DNA of 64,000 nt, taken from positions 41,193,912 to 41,257,911 of the forward strand of contig CP136064.1 in NCBI GenBank assembly GCA_032622095.1, given 5' to 3'. A model generated the notes under the pieces. The model made no database searches and was not told the origin of the DNA. It worked only from the letters and a program-made list of their open reading frames with translations. Of this stretch, positions 58,001 through 63,807 are shown in pieces. The stretch's first letter is position 1, and each line of letters opens with the position of its first letter. Made by a program: the position numbers and the translations under genes. The DNA is from Siphonodentalium dalli (taxonomy: Eukaryota; Mollusca; Scaphopoda; Gadilida; Siphonodentaliidae).

Positions 58001-60066
58001 ATTTATCCAATAAAGATATTTTTCCCTTAAAGGTCCTCAATCCGAATCAATAGTCCCCATATCATCAGTTTCCAACAACAAGAAGATTTTTTGAAATGCC
58101 GCTTCAGTTGACAGAATCGATTAATTGCTCCAAAAAAAACTGCAGTCAATTATAGCATAAAATTGACAAAAACTTGTAATTTATCAACTTTTTGCTCAAC
58201 GAATATTGCTGATTTGTCAAACATCTGACACACACACAAAAAACAGTTGATTTTAGAATTATCCATCTTCATCTGCAATTTGGTCAGAAAAAGTATTCTC
58301 GTCTGCTGTTTGCTGGGCCACTAAAAAATTTAAATGATAGATTTTAAAAATCGGTATCTGATCACTATGAGCTTTGATGTTGTGGGTTCCTCGACTTGAA
58401 TCAAATATTTTTCACCTCCGAAGTCAAGGAAATAATAATCTGCGAGGGTTAATTTGGATTGAGTACCTTTAAAATTGCAAAAATTAAATTAAAATAATTT
58501 TGCCTTGAAAATTGGTCGCTTGGCCAGATTCAACCTTCACCTGATGATTGCATTTTGAAGAAATATAATAAAATGTGCTATATGGCTAATATCGCTTGAC
58601 TGGCGCCATGGATATTGGTCTGGAAATTAGAGAAATGTTAGAGGCAATATCTCACTCTGACCCATGTCTAACTGTGGCCCACATTCCTCTATATCTGGTG
58701 CTGCAACATATTCTCGTGCAAATAGGTTTATTTGTACCTGAATATTCACATATGTTCATATTTTTTTTATTCATTTAAATTTGTTTAAATCAAAATTTAG
58801 AAAAACTAACGCCATTATACACTCTGCCATGGCACCCTGAGTCACCACACCAAATTTCGTTGAAATCTGGGCACCAAAATTAACAAAGACATGTTGGTCT
58901 CAACTTTACTCCAGTCTTATATATGTATATATAAACAGTCCCATGAAACATGTATACATTTATTGATGCACGTGTCATGGGCTCTTCATACAGGATCGCG
59001 TTCATTATTTCGAAGGTTCCATATTCGCTATTCCAAAGGTTCTTATTCAGACATCGAAGGTTCGCTATTCTGAAGGTTTGCTATTCTGGGCGTATTTAAC
59101 CAGAAAAGATGGACAATTCTAATACCAAGTAGTTATTATTACCACGATTTTACAGTTATCCATCTTTATCTGGAAGACCGCTGAATTTGACCTCGTCCTT
59201 CTGGCACGATCAGGCCCAGAAACAATAAAAATAGCAAACTGCAAAGATCGATATCTAATTACTCTGAGCTTTGATGGGTGGGTTCCTCGACACTAATCAA
59301 ATATTTTTTTCCCCACCGAAACCAAGGAAGGAGTAATTTAGCAGCGTCTTATCGGATTCAGTACCTTTAAGTTATTTCCTTCATAAAAAGAGTCTTATGA
59401 TAAAGAAACCTCTCAAAACTTTAGAATATAGAATGAAACTTCAAAATAAAAGTTATAAGAACCTTCTGAATATCGAGGAATATAGAGAACCTTGGGAATG
59501 GCGAAACTTCGGTATAATGAACCTTGGGATTAGCGAACCTTTGGACACAGAGTGACATGTCGCCGTCATACGGTCCATACGTACTGGCATGATGATCGTA
59601 TATATCCCAAGTTGGCCAGAAATACAGGCACTCATATGAAACATACATTTTTCATTTTATAGATGGACGTACGTGTTTTGGGGTTGTCCATACGTACTGA
59701 CGTAATCATATTAAGTACCTGTTATCTGTATAGTTAATAGTAGAGGTAATGTATCTAGATCTATTTGTTATATTTTAATCAAATTTAATATTACATGGAC
59801 AGTGATTCCTAGGACTGTGGTAATGCTTATCATTCTTGTATCATTATTCATTTAAAATACGCTTCAAATGACATATACACTCCTGTTCCCCCTTTAAAGT
59901 TGTCTCTTTCGCCGATTTTAAGGGACTCTGCGAACGTGGACCAACTGCTGAAAATCGTCGGACCGAACGAAACTGCGACAATACGCAATACCGAAATGTA
60001 TTGAAATCTAACGGTAAAATTATGGGAGTATTTTTATAATTGTCTCACCTTATTAGCAGAGCTCAT
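18964..60066 (-). CDS. BAP18: BAP18 (C17orf49) homolog, gene span over coding exons 1-5
   Basis: Five minus-strand coding segments with canonical AG/GT borders join in compatible phases: 60066-60049 (18 nt), 37820-37726 (95), 25792-25691 (102), 22173-21992 (182) and 19059-18964 (96). This gives 493 nt, about 164 residues, close to the roughly 172 residues of vertebrate BAP18. Conserved blocks appear in family order: MSSANK, VGEIFTAAGTAFSRLGELTM, KWTEEEIELLRASVKRFGDD (start of the SANT/Myb-like domain), SQIKGQLKRKAFEDAG, and near the C-terminus VTLSALN plus VDIEGLGE. Known family role: nuclear subunit of BPTF/NURF and MLL1-type H3K4 methyltransferase complexes, linked to H3K4me3 recognition. 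Introns are about 22.2, 11.9, 3.5 and 2.9 kb and full of mobile elements. The family assignment is from remembered similarity, not a search. The last exon is uncertain. Confidence 0.9.
19125..19500 (+). mobile_element. Fragment of the ~164 bp satellite family E
   Basis: Shares gtttggtgacgatc, ggatgtggcctgtagggtg, aaaatccaagatgtctgcca and tggccatgtttttgac with the outer part of the large array at 37.4-37.6 kb. It lacks ends. Confidence 0.65.
19644..20044. mobile_element. MITE family M1, full length
   Basis: TTAA on both sides, ccctttacccaacaaaccgg and ttctgttgggtaaaggg ends, and two perfect mirrored hairpins. Nearly identical to the copy at 22401-22800, which suggests recent activity. Confidence 0.88.
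20045..20875. other. Unannotated DNA with low-complexity tracts
   Basis: A C run at 20524-20537 and a T-rich run at about 20759-20820 occur here. Nothing else recognised. Confidence 0.45.
20876..21126 (+). mobile_element. Satellite-bearing element, family D, single monomer
   Basis: agggtcataactcctttaaa, ggatcaaacccatattcaaa and aaatttggttccgatca, then gacagacagatagatgg-like sequence and a terminal hairpin (tatgtgtaccatac...gtataggtacacata). Confidence 0.75.
21370..21920 (+). mobile_element. Satellite-bearing element, family D, three monomers
   Basis: Monomers at about 21376, 21523 and 21669 (about 147 bp) share gggccataactc and ggatcaaacccatattcgaa (21536 has aatcaaaccc). They end with (acag)n(acgg)n and the hairpin tgtttaccatac...gtatgggtaaaca (21888-21914). 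Confidence 0.78.
21992..22173 (-). CDS. BAP18: BAP18 homolog coding exon 4 (end of SANT domain and basic linker)
   Basis: Acceptor aatttttag, then A completing an Ile codon, then SQIKGQLKRKAFEDAGLPPP, a linker rich in Val, Lys and Gln, and the basic motif PQLKKQKLS before CTATCTG|gtgaga. It is 182 nt, entering with one base and leaving with one. The QIK...KRK..EDAG..P run and the KKQK nuclear-localisation-like motif correspond to the same blocks in vertebrate BAP18. The linker (DIVKKTIIVQKKLVVPTAVV) is lineage-specific in composition. A satellite-bearing element ends about 75 bp downstream of the donor, and an M2 MITE begins about 95 bp upstream of the acceptor. Confidence 0.9.
22268..22935. 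mobile_element. MITE family M2, interrupted by an M1 copy
   Basis: The left part starts TTAAccctctctatactaaat and includes the hairpin tgttcaacaaa...tttgttgaac. After the M1 insertion (22401-22800) it resumes and includes cagatgaatatagagcaatccaatgtat, ending with a decayed terminus near aatccattcagcaaagaaa. Confidence 0.72.
22401..22800. mobile_element. MITE family M1 inserted at TTAA within M2
   Basis: Exactly bounded by TTAA, with intact ends and both hairpins. Almost identical to the 19644-20044 copy over its length. Confidence 0.88.
23096..23873. mobile_element. MITE family M2, interrupted by M3
   Basis: TTAAtcctttctactccaaat at the left and tatttagtatataaggatTTAA at the right. The internal hairpin ggtcagaaatgttcagataa...ctgaacatttcc lies before the M3 insertion. 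A 52 bp stretch of M2 is present on both sides of M3. Confidence 0.72.
23350..23810. mobile_element. MITE family M3, intact copy
   Basis: The ends tgtgacccgccatatcaaat and atttgatatggcgggtcaca are perfect inverted repeats, extended inward by ccagtcggaagtc. Between them lie the two mirrored hairpins (about 23404-23469 and 23691-23757) and a spacer with ccctgcagggagcccc. 461 bp, no coding capacity. Confidence 0.85.
23874..24003. repeat. Imperfect inverted repeat related to 6130-6296
   Basis: aagaaatgaatgtagtttgc and its mirror caaagtacattcatttctta enclose ggcactgtggct/ggccacagtc. Confidence 0.6.
24004..24549. other. Unannotated intron 3 DNA
   Basis: Nothing recognised. Confidence 0.4.
24550..24819. 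mobile_element. Foldback element F, second copy with an asymmetric internal duplication
   Basis: Outer arms match 14397-14563 (tacagtaatgc...gactccttaaccacagcag). The left arm contains gtcggaaatatggcttgttg...ctcactgaga twice, while the right arm has it once. Confidence 0.78.
24820..25690. other. Unannotated AT-rich intron 3 DNA
   Basis: No element ends or coding signal recognised. Confidence 0.4.
25691..25792 (-). CDS. BAP18: BAP18 homolog coding exon 3 (SANT domain, first part)
   Basis: Minus-strand acceptor tttcag, then T completing a Ser codon, then codons for VKWTEEEIELLRASVKRFGD followed by DLQQISGVIQSRT, then AT|gtaagt. It is 102 nt, entering with one base and leaving with two, matching exons 2 and 4. 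The W, the acidic run and the RFG.D pattern are the SANT/Myb-like helix region of BAP18, the part linked to histone tail binding. No frameshift or stop is seen. The exon lies in a quiet stretch between a foldback element (24550-24819) and the T/S composite at 26166-26926. Confidence 0.9.
25793..26165. other. Unannotated intron 2 DNA next to exon 3
   Basis: Nothing recognised beyond the exon 3 acceptor. Confidence 0.4.
26166..26926. mobile_element. T-family element carrying an S-family insertion
   Basis: Ends cagggaccagcctagagg and cctctaggctggtccctg. S (26231-26649) sits after cacttctcactattttat. Outside S the order of segments matches the T copy at 3568-4367 (tatttactg..tataatg.tgtt, ttggatcatagaagg). 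Confidence 0.78.
26231..26649. mobile_element. S-family MITE
   Basis: aagcctgcaaatagcgtgcc and ctatttgcaggctt ends. The first hairpin is clear; the left arm of the second is mostly deleted. Confidence 0.78.
26906..27045. repeat. 28 bp minisatellite, five units, built from the T-element end
   Basis: aaacctctaggctggtccct plus gtcacatg repeats at 26906, 26934, 26962, 26990 and 27018. The unit is the T right terminus and its flank. Confidence 0.9.
27136..27503. mobile_element. S-family MITE, truncated
   Basis: aagcctgagtttagtgtgcc, a damaged first hairpin, the spacer as in 3599-4051, and half of the second hairpin ending at gatgctagcccactatgcg. Confidence 0.72.
27707..33032 (+). mobile_element. 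Satellite-bearing element, family E, first copy
   Basis: The left end has a small palindrome (agtgtcaatgacact) followed by gtagctcaactt. The body is about 30 monomers, most 164 bp (starts at 28481, 28645, 28809, 28973, 29137), each with aatccaagatggctgctggc, ggccatgtttt, gactcgttcccatctacat and gacaaatttta. A second monomer type has aatggattgaattttgaaat instead of the catacaaagagt stretch. The right end has gcacacacgcac, acgacggacgac, and a hairpin at 33003-33032 with stems agctcaa/ttgagct and ctttac/gtaaag. ORFs in it encode no recognisable protein. Confidence 0.8.
28919..33160. repeat. 4242 bp tandem duplication, copy 1
   Basis: Every compared landmark recurs at +4242 (29206/33448, 29574/33816, 29937/34179, 31462/35704). 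The copy ends at aatccaagatga, where tcagactaaagg of copy 2 begins. Confidence 0.93.
33161..37402. repeat. 4242 bp tandem duplication, copy 2
   Basis: Nearly identical to copy 1; one substitution was noticed (G at 36134 against T at 31892). It includes a second copy of the family E right end (hairpin 37245-37274). The outer junctions share only gatga. Confidence 0.93.
37403..37650 (+). mobile_element. Family E outer fragment beside BAP18 exon 2
   Basis: ccactggcgaccatattttg, gtttggtgatgatcagatag and ccatgtttttgaacgaaaat correspond to the diverged E fragment at 19.1-19.5 kb. Confidence 0.6.
37726..37820 (-). CDS. BAP18: BAP18 homolog coding exon 2 (VGEIF... LHPTAESSPN)
   Basis: An acceptor (ttgttcttag) precedes GTA GGG GAG, and the exon closes with AAT AG|gtgagc, so it enters in phase 0 and leaves after two bases of a codon. 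It encodes VGEIFTAAGTAFSRLGELTM followed by QLHPTAESSPN, the conserved N-terminal block of BAP18. The exon sits just past the right end of the large satellite region (27.7-37.6 kb), with an M4 MITE 33 bp beyond its other edge, so it is tightly enclosed by mobile DNA. No ORF of useful length covers it, so an ORF scan alone would miss it. Confidence 0.88.
37854..38117. mobile_element. MITE family M4 with two mirrored hairpins
   Basis: TTAA on both sides. Hairpins gcgggtctccc-ata-gggagcctcac and gcaaggctccc-tat-gggagacttgc lie inside cctgtgcc...ggcacagg. 33 bp from BAP18 exon 2. Confidence 0.82.
38361..38479. mobile_element. M4 right-half remnant
   Basis: One decayed hairpin is followed by aaaatttcaggaagctccag and tcatggaagggtaa. 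Confidence 0.65.
38752..39275. mobile_element. S-family MITE with internal rearrangement
   Basis: agtctgaatttagtgtgtct left end. The first hairpin is broken and a segment with caccctatatgtgca...tcatctt..gggaagtgtcta is present twice. The second hairpin is intact. Confidence 0.7.
39345..39472. repeat. Minisatellite (aacctgggtaactttatcac units)
   Basis: Four units of about 30-36 bp with cccaacctgggt...aactttatcacaaat. Confidence 0.8.
39718..39790. mobile_element. M1 left-end remnant
   Basis: TTAAccctttacccaacaaa leads directly into cctgtgcc and half of the first hairpin, then is truncated. Confidence 0.75.
39791..40177. other. Unannotated intron 1 DNA
   Basis: Nothing recognised. Confidence 0.4.
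40178..40434. mobile_element. MITE family M2
   Basis: TTAAccctttctatactaaat; ends atttactatagaagggtgaa. Central hairpin ggtcggaaatgttcatataa...ctgaacatttcc. Confidence 0.78.
40536..40626. mobile_element. M2 internal hairpin remnant
   Basis: ggaaatgttcagataataag and ttattatctgaacatgattt flank a short loop. Termini are absent. Confidence 0.6.
40848..42050. repeat. 19 bp minisatellite interrupted by a hAT-type element
   Basis: Units ttccttaaagataaccttg (period 19) occur at 40848-40909 and again at 42022-42050. Confidence 0.85.
40910..42021. mobile_element. hAT-type non-autonomous element, 1112 bp
   Basis: Ends caggcctcagc / gctgaggcctg with a perfect 8 bp duplication accttgtt (40902-40909 and 42022-42029). 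Starting with CA and having 8 bp duplications is typical of hAT elements. No transposase ORF. Confidence 0.88.
42060..42880. other. Unannotated DNA between hAT element and transposase
   Basis: May include the 3' flank of the Tigger-type element. No terminal repeat was identified. Confidence 0.4.
42881..43021 (-). pseudogene. In-frame continuation downstream of the transposase stop codon
   Basis: Directly after the TAA, the frame reads PTEEFFGSLDEVLSTS and further Ser/Lys/Gln-rich codons (QKEGQPVKTRKENRPQ) to TAG, with no other stop. A hydrophilic, low-order C-terminal tail is normal for Tigger/jerky-like proteins. This suggests, without proving, that the TAA is a nonsense mutation. Confidence 0.45.
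43022..44209 (-). CDS. pogo/Tigger-type DDE transposase, probably inactive
   Basis: The ORF from the Met at 44158 encodes 378 residues. The frame is open upstream to 44209 (17 more codons, including RKKKLRNYTKEQ), where a 3' splice-like ttattacag sits. Domains: psq-type helix-turn-helix over the upstream codons to about residue 35 (AAVMYGIPVHSLRDRV), CENP-B-type helix-turn-helix at about 45-125, and DDE domain at about 155-365. Catalytic positions: FTLNETS has Asn162 where the family has Asp; Asp271 (LLLYDGHKSH) and Asp307 (PPHTSHILQTLD) are kept. The Asn codon AAT (43673-43675) is one transition from GAT. After the TAA the same frame continues for 46 codons to a TAG at 42881-42883, so the TAA may be a premature stop. 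It lies in BAP18 intron 1 on the same strand; terminal repeats and a TA duplication were not located. Domestication is possible, but decay is simpler. Confidence 0.85.
   Translation of the reverse strand, partial: DNPINRKKKLRNYTKEQMQLAYEEVKKKKTAINRAAVMYGIPVHSLRDRVLGKVDVDTSHSGAKPLLSNDEGLSLVEHIENMGNIGYGYTHQQIQGLASDLIFYLGKERKSKKSMSNNWLYGFLNRWEDQLKTTKARSRDISREKFTSPTDLKNYYSELKTILVKYNLMEKPENIFTLNETSIHPELHTSYSLTNENTIEQELTADKEYTATIIGCANATGNTLPPFYIFKGKRMNRELTKEALVGSLFVVTESGCSNAKAFQNFLKNHLLKFIQLSDATENVLLLYDGHKSHFSSAAIDWAKWKNVVLFVLPPHTSHILQTLDVSCYESFKSFYRAECDMWCKSHVRRQITKFELTEISSKAYFKAMSLNNVLAVCKETGIFPFNDAVTCSTAT
44521..44902. mobile_element. MITE family M2 with internal insertion
   Basis: TTAAccctttctttaataaat and atttagtaaagaaagacTTAA. 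The central hairpin (aagttcaacaaacatttgttgaactt) is followed by about 130 bp of extra DNA and a second partial atttgttgaacttatt. Confidence 0.72.
45189..45310. mobile_element. M4 right-half remnant
   Basis: A decayed hairpin (ccaatgcattatcctatata...agagaatgcattgg), then ggcacag and aggaagctccagtcatggaa, ending gggTTAA. Confidence 0.7.
45311..46803. other. Unannotated intron 1 DNA with a short M2 end
   Basis: cagatttagtatagaaagggTTAA at 46456-46479 is an M2 right end. ORFs in both strands overlap without family likeness. Confidence 0.4.
46804..52161 (+). mobile_element. Satellite-bearing element, family E, second copy (5.4 kb)
   Basis: The left end aatgaaagtgtcaatgacac, gtagctcaactt matches the 27707 copy. 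There are about 32 monomers of mostly 164 bp (for example 47760 and 47924), alternating between a type with gtcatgcaaagagtaaaatc and a type with aatggattgaat.ttgaaat. It ends with (ggacacac)n, cggacgacggacgc and a hairpin at 52135-52161 (agctcaa/ttgagct, cttac/gtaag). Confidence 0.82.
49000..51550. repeat. 1273 bp tandem duplication inside the second E array
   Basis: Landmarks recur at +1273 (48990/50263, 49392/50665, 49863/51136). Each copy itself holds a 471 bp repeat (49392/49863). Borders are approximate. Confidence 0.85.
52166..53621. other. Unannotated AT-rich intron 1 DNA
   Basis: No element ends. tggtcgtttcgtac-like phrases recur at 52830-52880, and cggtttac motifs at 53150-53220. 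No coding signal. Confidence 0.4.
53630..54788. mobile_element. hAT-type non-autonomous element, 1159 bp
   Basis: Ends tagtgctgggcggtat / ataccgcccagcacta with a perfect 8 bp duplication ctagtcta (53622-53629 and 54789-54796). Subterminal taccgcggtatacggtatta-like repeats are present. No transposase ORF. Confidence 0.9.
54797..55850. other. Unannotated DNA
   Basis: Short ORFs only. ggtggccgccatgttgg near 55666 is a YY1-like motif. Confidence 0.35.
55851..56060. promoter_or_regulatory. Candidate promoter (CRE/ATF, X-box half and YY1-like motifs)
   Basis: ccatagcaacg (55888-55898), tgacgtaa (55909-55916) and aaaatggtggcg (55927-55938) lie within 51 bp in a locally GC-richer stretch free of recognised repeats. 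No coding exon was found beside it. It could serve an unseen gene or an alternative BAP18 start. Confidence 0.3.
56061..60048. other. Unannotated DNA, presumed 5' part of BAP18 intron 1
   Basis: Two stretches (58260-58470 and 59150-59370) are similar: both have tagaattatccatctt/cagttatccatctt, gagctttgatg.tg.gggttcctcga and atc(a)aatattttt, so a diverged repeat of about 900 bp spacing is present. Short opposing ORFs at 59421-59648 come from repeated tcgaaggtt-like phrases. No gene is supported. Confidence 0.4.
60049..60066 (-). CDS. BAP18: BAP18 homolog coding exon 1 (MSSANK)
   Basis: The minus strand reads ATG AGC TCT GCT AAT AAG followed directly by gtgaga, a strong 5' splice site, giving MSSANK in phase 0. 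Family members start with a short Met-Ser/Thr-Ser-Ala...Lys peptide before the VGEIF block, and the next exon begins with VGEIF in phase 0. This start lies 165 bp from the oppositely directed ATG at 60232, a usual position for a promoter-proximal first exon. A six-codon exon is weak by itself. The call rests on phase, splice site, family N-terminus and position together. Confidence 0.75.
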
Positions 60067-60231
60067 TTTTGTTTGTCAAGTGGCCAAATTCATGTATATT
60101 TTAAATATAGTCGTTTGAAGAATTTTGATAATTTTTGTGAATGCAAATCTCTTTATTTCTTTTTCTGAAACTAGCGCCACCTAGCGGTAATTTTTTACCG
60201 GAACTGTCAAAACGCACGTGGAGAAGTAAAC
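60067..60231. promoter_or_regulatory. Bidirectional promoter between BAP18 and the divergent unknown gene
   Basis: The two start codons (60066 minus, 60232 plus) are 165 bp apart. The gap contains gcgccacctagcgg (60174-60187), close to the CTCF core, accggaa (60197-60203, ETS-like), and cacgtg (60215-60220, E-box). No mobile element is recognisable in it, unlike nearly all surrounding non-coding DNA. Motif calls are by eye against known consensus sequences. Confidence 0.55.
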
Positions 60232-60387
60232 ATGAGTTCTGAGAGATTTTTGAGCTTCAAGAACCTTACAGATCCAGCATACAGAAAACCGCCAGAAAAT
60301 TTTACTCCTGTAAATGTTAATCATGAATATATAGATTATGTTTTGTGTTACTTTGTAAATTCACGACTGCCGTGTAAAGGGAACGTC
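60232..60387 (+). CDS. First coding exon of an unidentified gene divergent from BAP18
   Basis: An ATG in a good context (gaagtaaacATGA) opens a frame beginning MSSERFLSFKNLTDPAYRKP and containing VNVNHEYIDYVLCYF. A good 5' splice site, GTC|gtgagg, falls at 60387/60388 after exactly 52 codons. Unspliced, the frame runs to 60468 but becomes Cys-rich and low in quality, so splicing is preferred. No signal peptide or membrane segment is obvious, and I do not recognise the family. Coding-like composition, the start context, the donor and the shared promoter support a real gene. Later exons were not located and may lie beyond the window. Confidence 0.55.
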
Positions 60388-61347
60388 GTGAGGTGCCACA
60401 AAATGACAATTCAAAATTTTTGTTGTTGTCAAGAGTCGAGAAACTGGTCGACAAAAACATTGTTATGAATTGTGGACCAGTTATCACTCAGTGTGTATGG
60501 GCCCCACCTGTGAGCCTGTGACTTCACAGGTCTTCGACATAGTTGCGTGTTCGATTCCGACAATGTATAGCGTGACTCGTGAGCATCACAAATGACAATC
60601 AGTGCTCAGAAAATGATTTCAGGTAGCGACAACACAAGTTTTTGAAAAAAATCAAGTGGTGATCAAATTTTCAATGTTTTTCATAGCCAGAGACATCTAC
60701 CATCATATAGAAAGCAACACAAAAAAATTCCTATGAATATTTTTTTTTTGCCATTTTTTTTTAATTCGGACTTCGGAAAAAAATTTCTGTCAACTCATTA
60801 TGTCACCCAGAAGTTGCCAAATAATGTCTGTAGACACTGCTAATGTGCTTTCCACTCTTAATTCAGTGTAGTTATATGTCTCCTACATTAGTCTGTTGTT
60901 CGTGGTGGTGTATTAAGGGACAAAAAGCTTGTAAGATCAATTGTCTTTTTTCAGTTATGATATGTGAAGATTGTATGTTATATATTTGGTTTCCAGCAAT
61001 AACACTAATAAATGTAGAATGATTTGTTGAAAACTTGTTTATGCCTGAGAAATCATCAGCACATGTGGTTAAATTTAACCCGGAGGTTGATTGACATGAG
61101 ACAACAACGAAGACAATCGCCAGGTATATTATAAGTAACAGATCTTGGGCAAGACCAATGGTTAATTTTTATTACAGAATACAAAACTATCCTGTAATGC
61201 TACTTCATGTGCCCAAGCATACAGACTACAATAAATAAAACTGGCGTCGGATGAATACATTATAAGGTGATCTTGAGAAGTTGAGTTGTACAGTTCCGGT
61301 CGTATAGAAGGACATGATAGACTCCAGTTATTATCGCATAACCATTT

Positions 61348-61604
61348 TTACATGTACTGAATGGAAGTTCCCACTCAGTTATAAAAGTGCATTGGAATGG
61401 TCTATAATCATTTGGTGGGTTTTCAGGAAAATATAAGCAGACAACAGATGCAAGTATAACACAAATTAAAGTACATTTTAGGGAAGTGTTCAGATAATAA
61501 GTTCAACAATTACAAGCTATCGTTTGATTTGTTAAACTTGAATATTATCTGAGCATTCCCTTATGGGTCACTACTCATCAATGAGTATTTGCTAGAATAG
61601 TTTT
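61348..61604. mobile_element. MITE family M2, decayed ends
   Basis: cccactcagttataaaagtg, cattggaatggtctataatc, hairpin tgttcagataataagttcaa and catcaatgagtatttgctag. Confidence 0.7.
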
Positions 61605-62022
61605 AAGAAAATACCACATACTTTCTTTTCATAAATGAAAATTGACTAACATTTGAGTTAGATGTGTTATTTGTTTCGATAAAAAAGGGACTACTCCTGC
61701 CGAACAATCAACATTGATTTTGATGTTGATATCGGTATATGTGGAGGGGGGTCCTGGTAACTAATCACATGGTACAGTTAACCTAAATAAAGTTGATGTG
61801 TATCTTGTACCTAAATCATAGAATACATGTAGTACCTCAATCTTGGTCTTTCTTTGACCCGCAGATTTACATGAACAGGCTCAAACAATGTAAACAATGA
61901 TTTCATATTATCAACAAAACAATCAATTATTTTCTTCAATTTCTTGAGGCAAATGTTAATGTCTTTGAGAAGGATATGAGAAGAATGTCAACAGCATTGA
62001 TTTTTGAAGGACATCAGCATTA

Positions 62023-62200
62023 ACTAAGTCATATCACGATTAAAATGCCTACAAAAATAAAGTTATGACTCCATAGCGAATTGGATTACCAATTACATGG
62101 CATGAAAGTTATTGAATATTTGTTCATTTTTTTATGCATGAAAATAGGTTATCTATTCAGCTGATTATTACATACAAAAAAATTTAAGCTTGGAATTTGA
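62023..62200 (+). repeat. Diverged direct repeat, copy 1
   Basis: Shares aattggattaccaat, atggca.g..agtta and tttttttatgc..gaaaatagg plus gattattac with 63808-63995. Function unknown. Confidence 0.7.
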
Positions 62201-62691
62201 CCATGTCTATGATTAATATGAATGTTCGTTGTGCACTATTACTTATTATTCCCCCAACATTTTAATTATTTAAATGGTTATATACATAATTAAATAATTA
62301 TTTGGTCATTCGTCAAAATGACAGCCACCATGTAAACACTATTAAATTAAACTAAATTTGTTTCAATATATTATCTTTGACAAAATTGCACCTCAAACTT
62401 AATTACAATTGTCTGGTTCACATCCCGGTGTGTTGCTTGTTCAACTCTTTATTTAATACTTTTGTTATACTCTTTAAATCGCTACAAAAAAACTACAAGT
62501 TTGCTCAGTCAGCCTCAGTGACAGGTCTGACCAGACTTCTGTTGTCGCCAACACGTGGTGTATGCCTACTATATGTACTAGCATTGTCGTTTCCCCAGAA
62601 TTTGGGGAGAACTTCCGCTGGAGGCGCTTGCCAGATCCTTAACACCACCCGTATCCAATCAAATTAAAATTTGGGCAGAACTTCCCCTAGA
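62201..62691. repeat. Unannotated DNA ending in a short minisatellite
   Basis: From about 62595, units with tttgggcagaacttcccctag, ggcgcgag/ggcgcttg and ccagatc recur. They continue after the hAT element at 63625. Confidence 0.5.
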
Positions 62692-62699
62692 GGCGCGAG

Positions 62700-63624
62700 T
62701 AGAGCTGGGACGGTTATGGGTTTTTCGTGACCGGTTATGAACGGCAAAAAACCGCGATTAACCGGTTAACCACATATTATAGGTACTATTATGGGTGGGT
62801 AAGCCCAGTATGCAGAACGGCGATGATTGTGATGCTCACTGACATGGTAAGTTTGAGAACGGCTCCTGCCCATTATACAAAGAAGTTGTCACCCATGACA
62901 CACTTAATCACATATCTAATTAAGTACACATCTTCAATTTATTACTGAATAAAATAAATATACAATGTCATTCCCCTGTGAGGCTGTGTTGTGTTCATTT
63001 ATTGTCCTTGTAAAATTACTCCATCGCCATCGGGATATGTGATCGGGCGGGAAGCTGAACACACCGACACGGAAGTGACGACTAGAAAGGTTTAATATAC
63101 ATTCCGGAATATTTTATTGATTATTCCGCAATTTCCGGTAGCTGGGTGGGCGAACAATTATTATTTATTCTTAATGAAATACTTACATATACGTTGGTAT
63201 GTGATGTTGTCCGGGGGGGAGGGGGGGGATGGATTGAAGGGCCGGGAGTCTCAAGAAATAACTAGTCGTTGATAACAAAAACAATTATCTTCCTGATAAT
63301 AATACTGAATACGAGTCATGCGATGTGACAATGTTGTAAGATCACACGTGTGCTGACCCTTTGATGTTTCGTTTTGACGTCGGCAGGCTGTTAAATGTAG
63401 CCTTCAAAGAGCCGACACACCGCGTTTGATGTTGTTCCGTCAATCTCGGATTCATTTTAATTGATGGAGACAGATTAACCCTCTTATAGCCAGTTATAGC
63501 TGACCATCACAGTGATCATACACTATAATAGTGATGTTACGGTTAACCGACCACGGCAAATCCGTGACCGGTCACGGCCATAGTTGGTGGTTAACCGGTT
63601 AACCGCATAACCGTCCCAGCTCTA
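62700..63624. mobile_element. hAT-type non-autonomous element, 925 bp
   Basis: Ends tagagctgggacggttatg / cataaccgtcccagctcta with a perfect 8 bp duplication ggcgcgag (62692-62699 and 63625-63632). Subterminal ccggttaac repeats are present, as is usual for hAT ends. No transposase ORF. Confidence 0.9.
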
Positions 63625-63807
63625 GGCGCGAGCCAGATCATTATAATCAATCAAATGGATAATTTGGGCAGTTAATGCACATTAAAGAATACTACTGTGG
63701 CTAGAGAACTGAATTCATAGTCATGCGGGCAGAACTTCTCATACTATTTCCTCCATACCATTGCCGCACAATGTAAATAACGTTGATTCTTGTAGGGTAG
63801 TGGTATT

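Noticed and set aside
105-62000. piggyBac transposase for the TTAA MITEs
   Set aside because: None of the ORFs shows piggyBac-type transposase features. The autonomous partner must be elsewhere.
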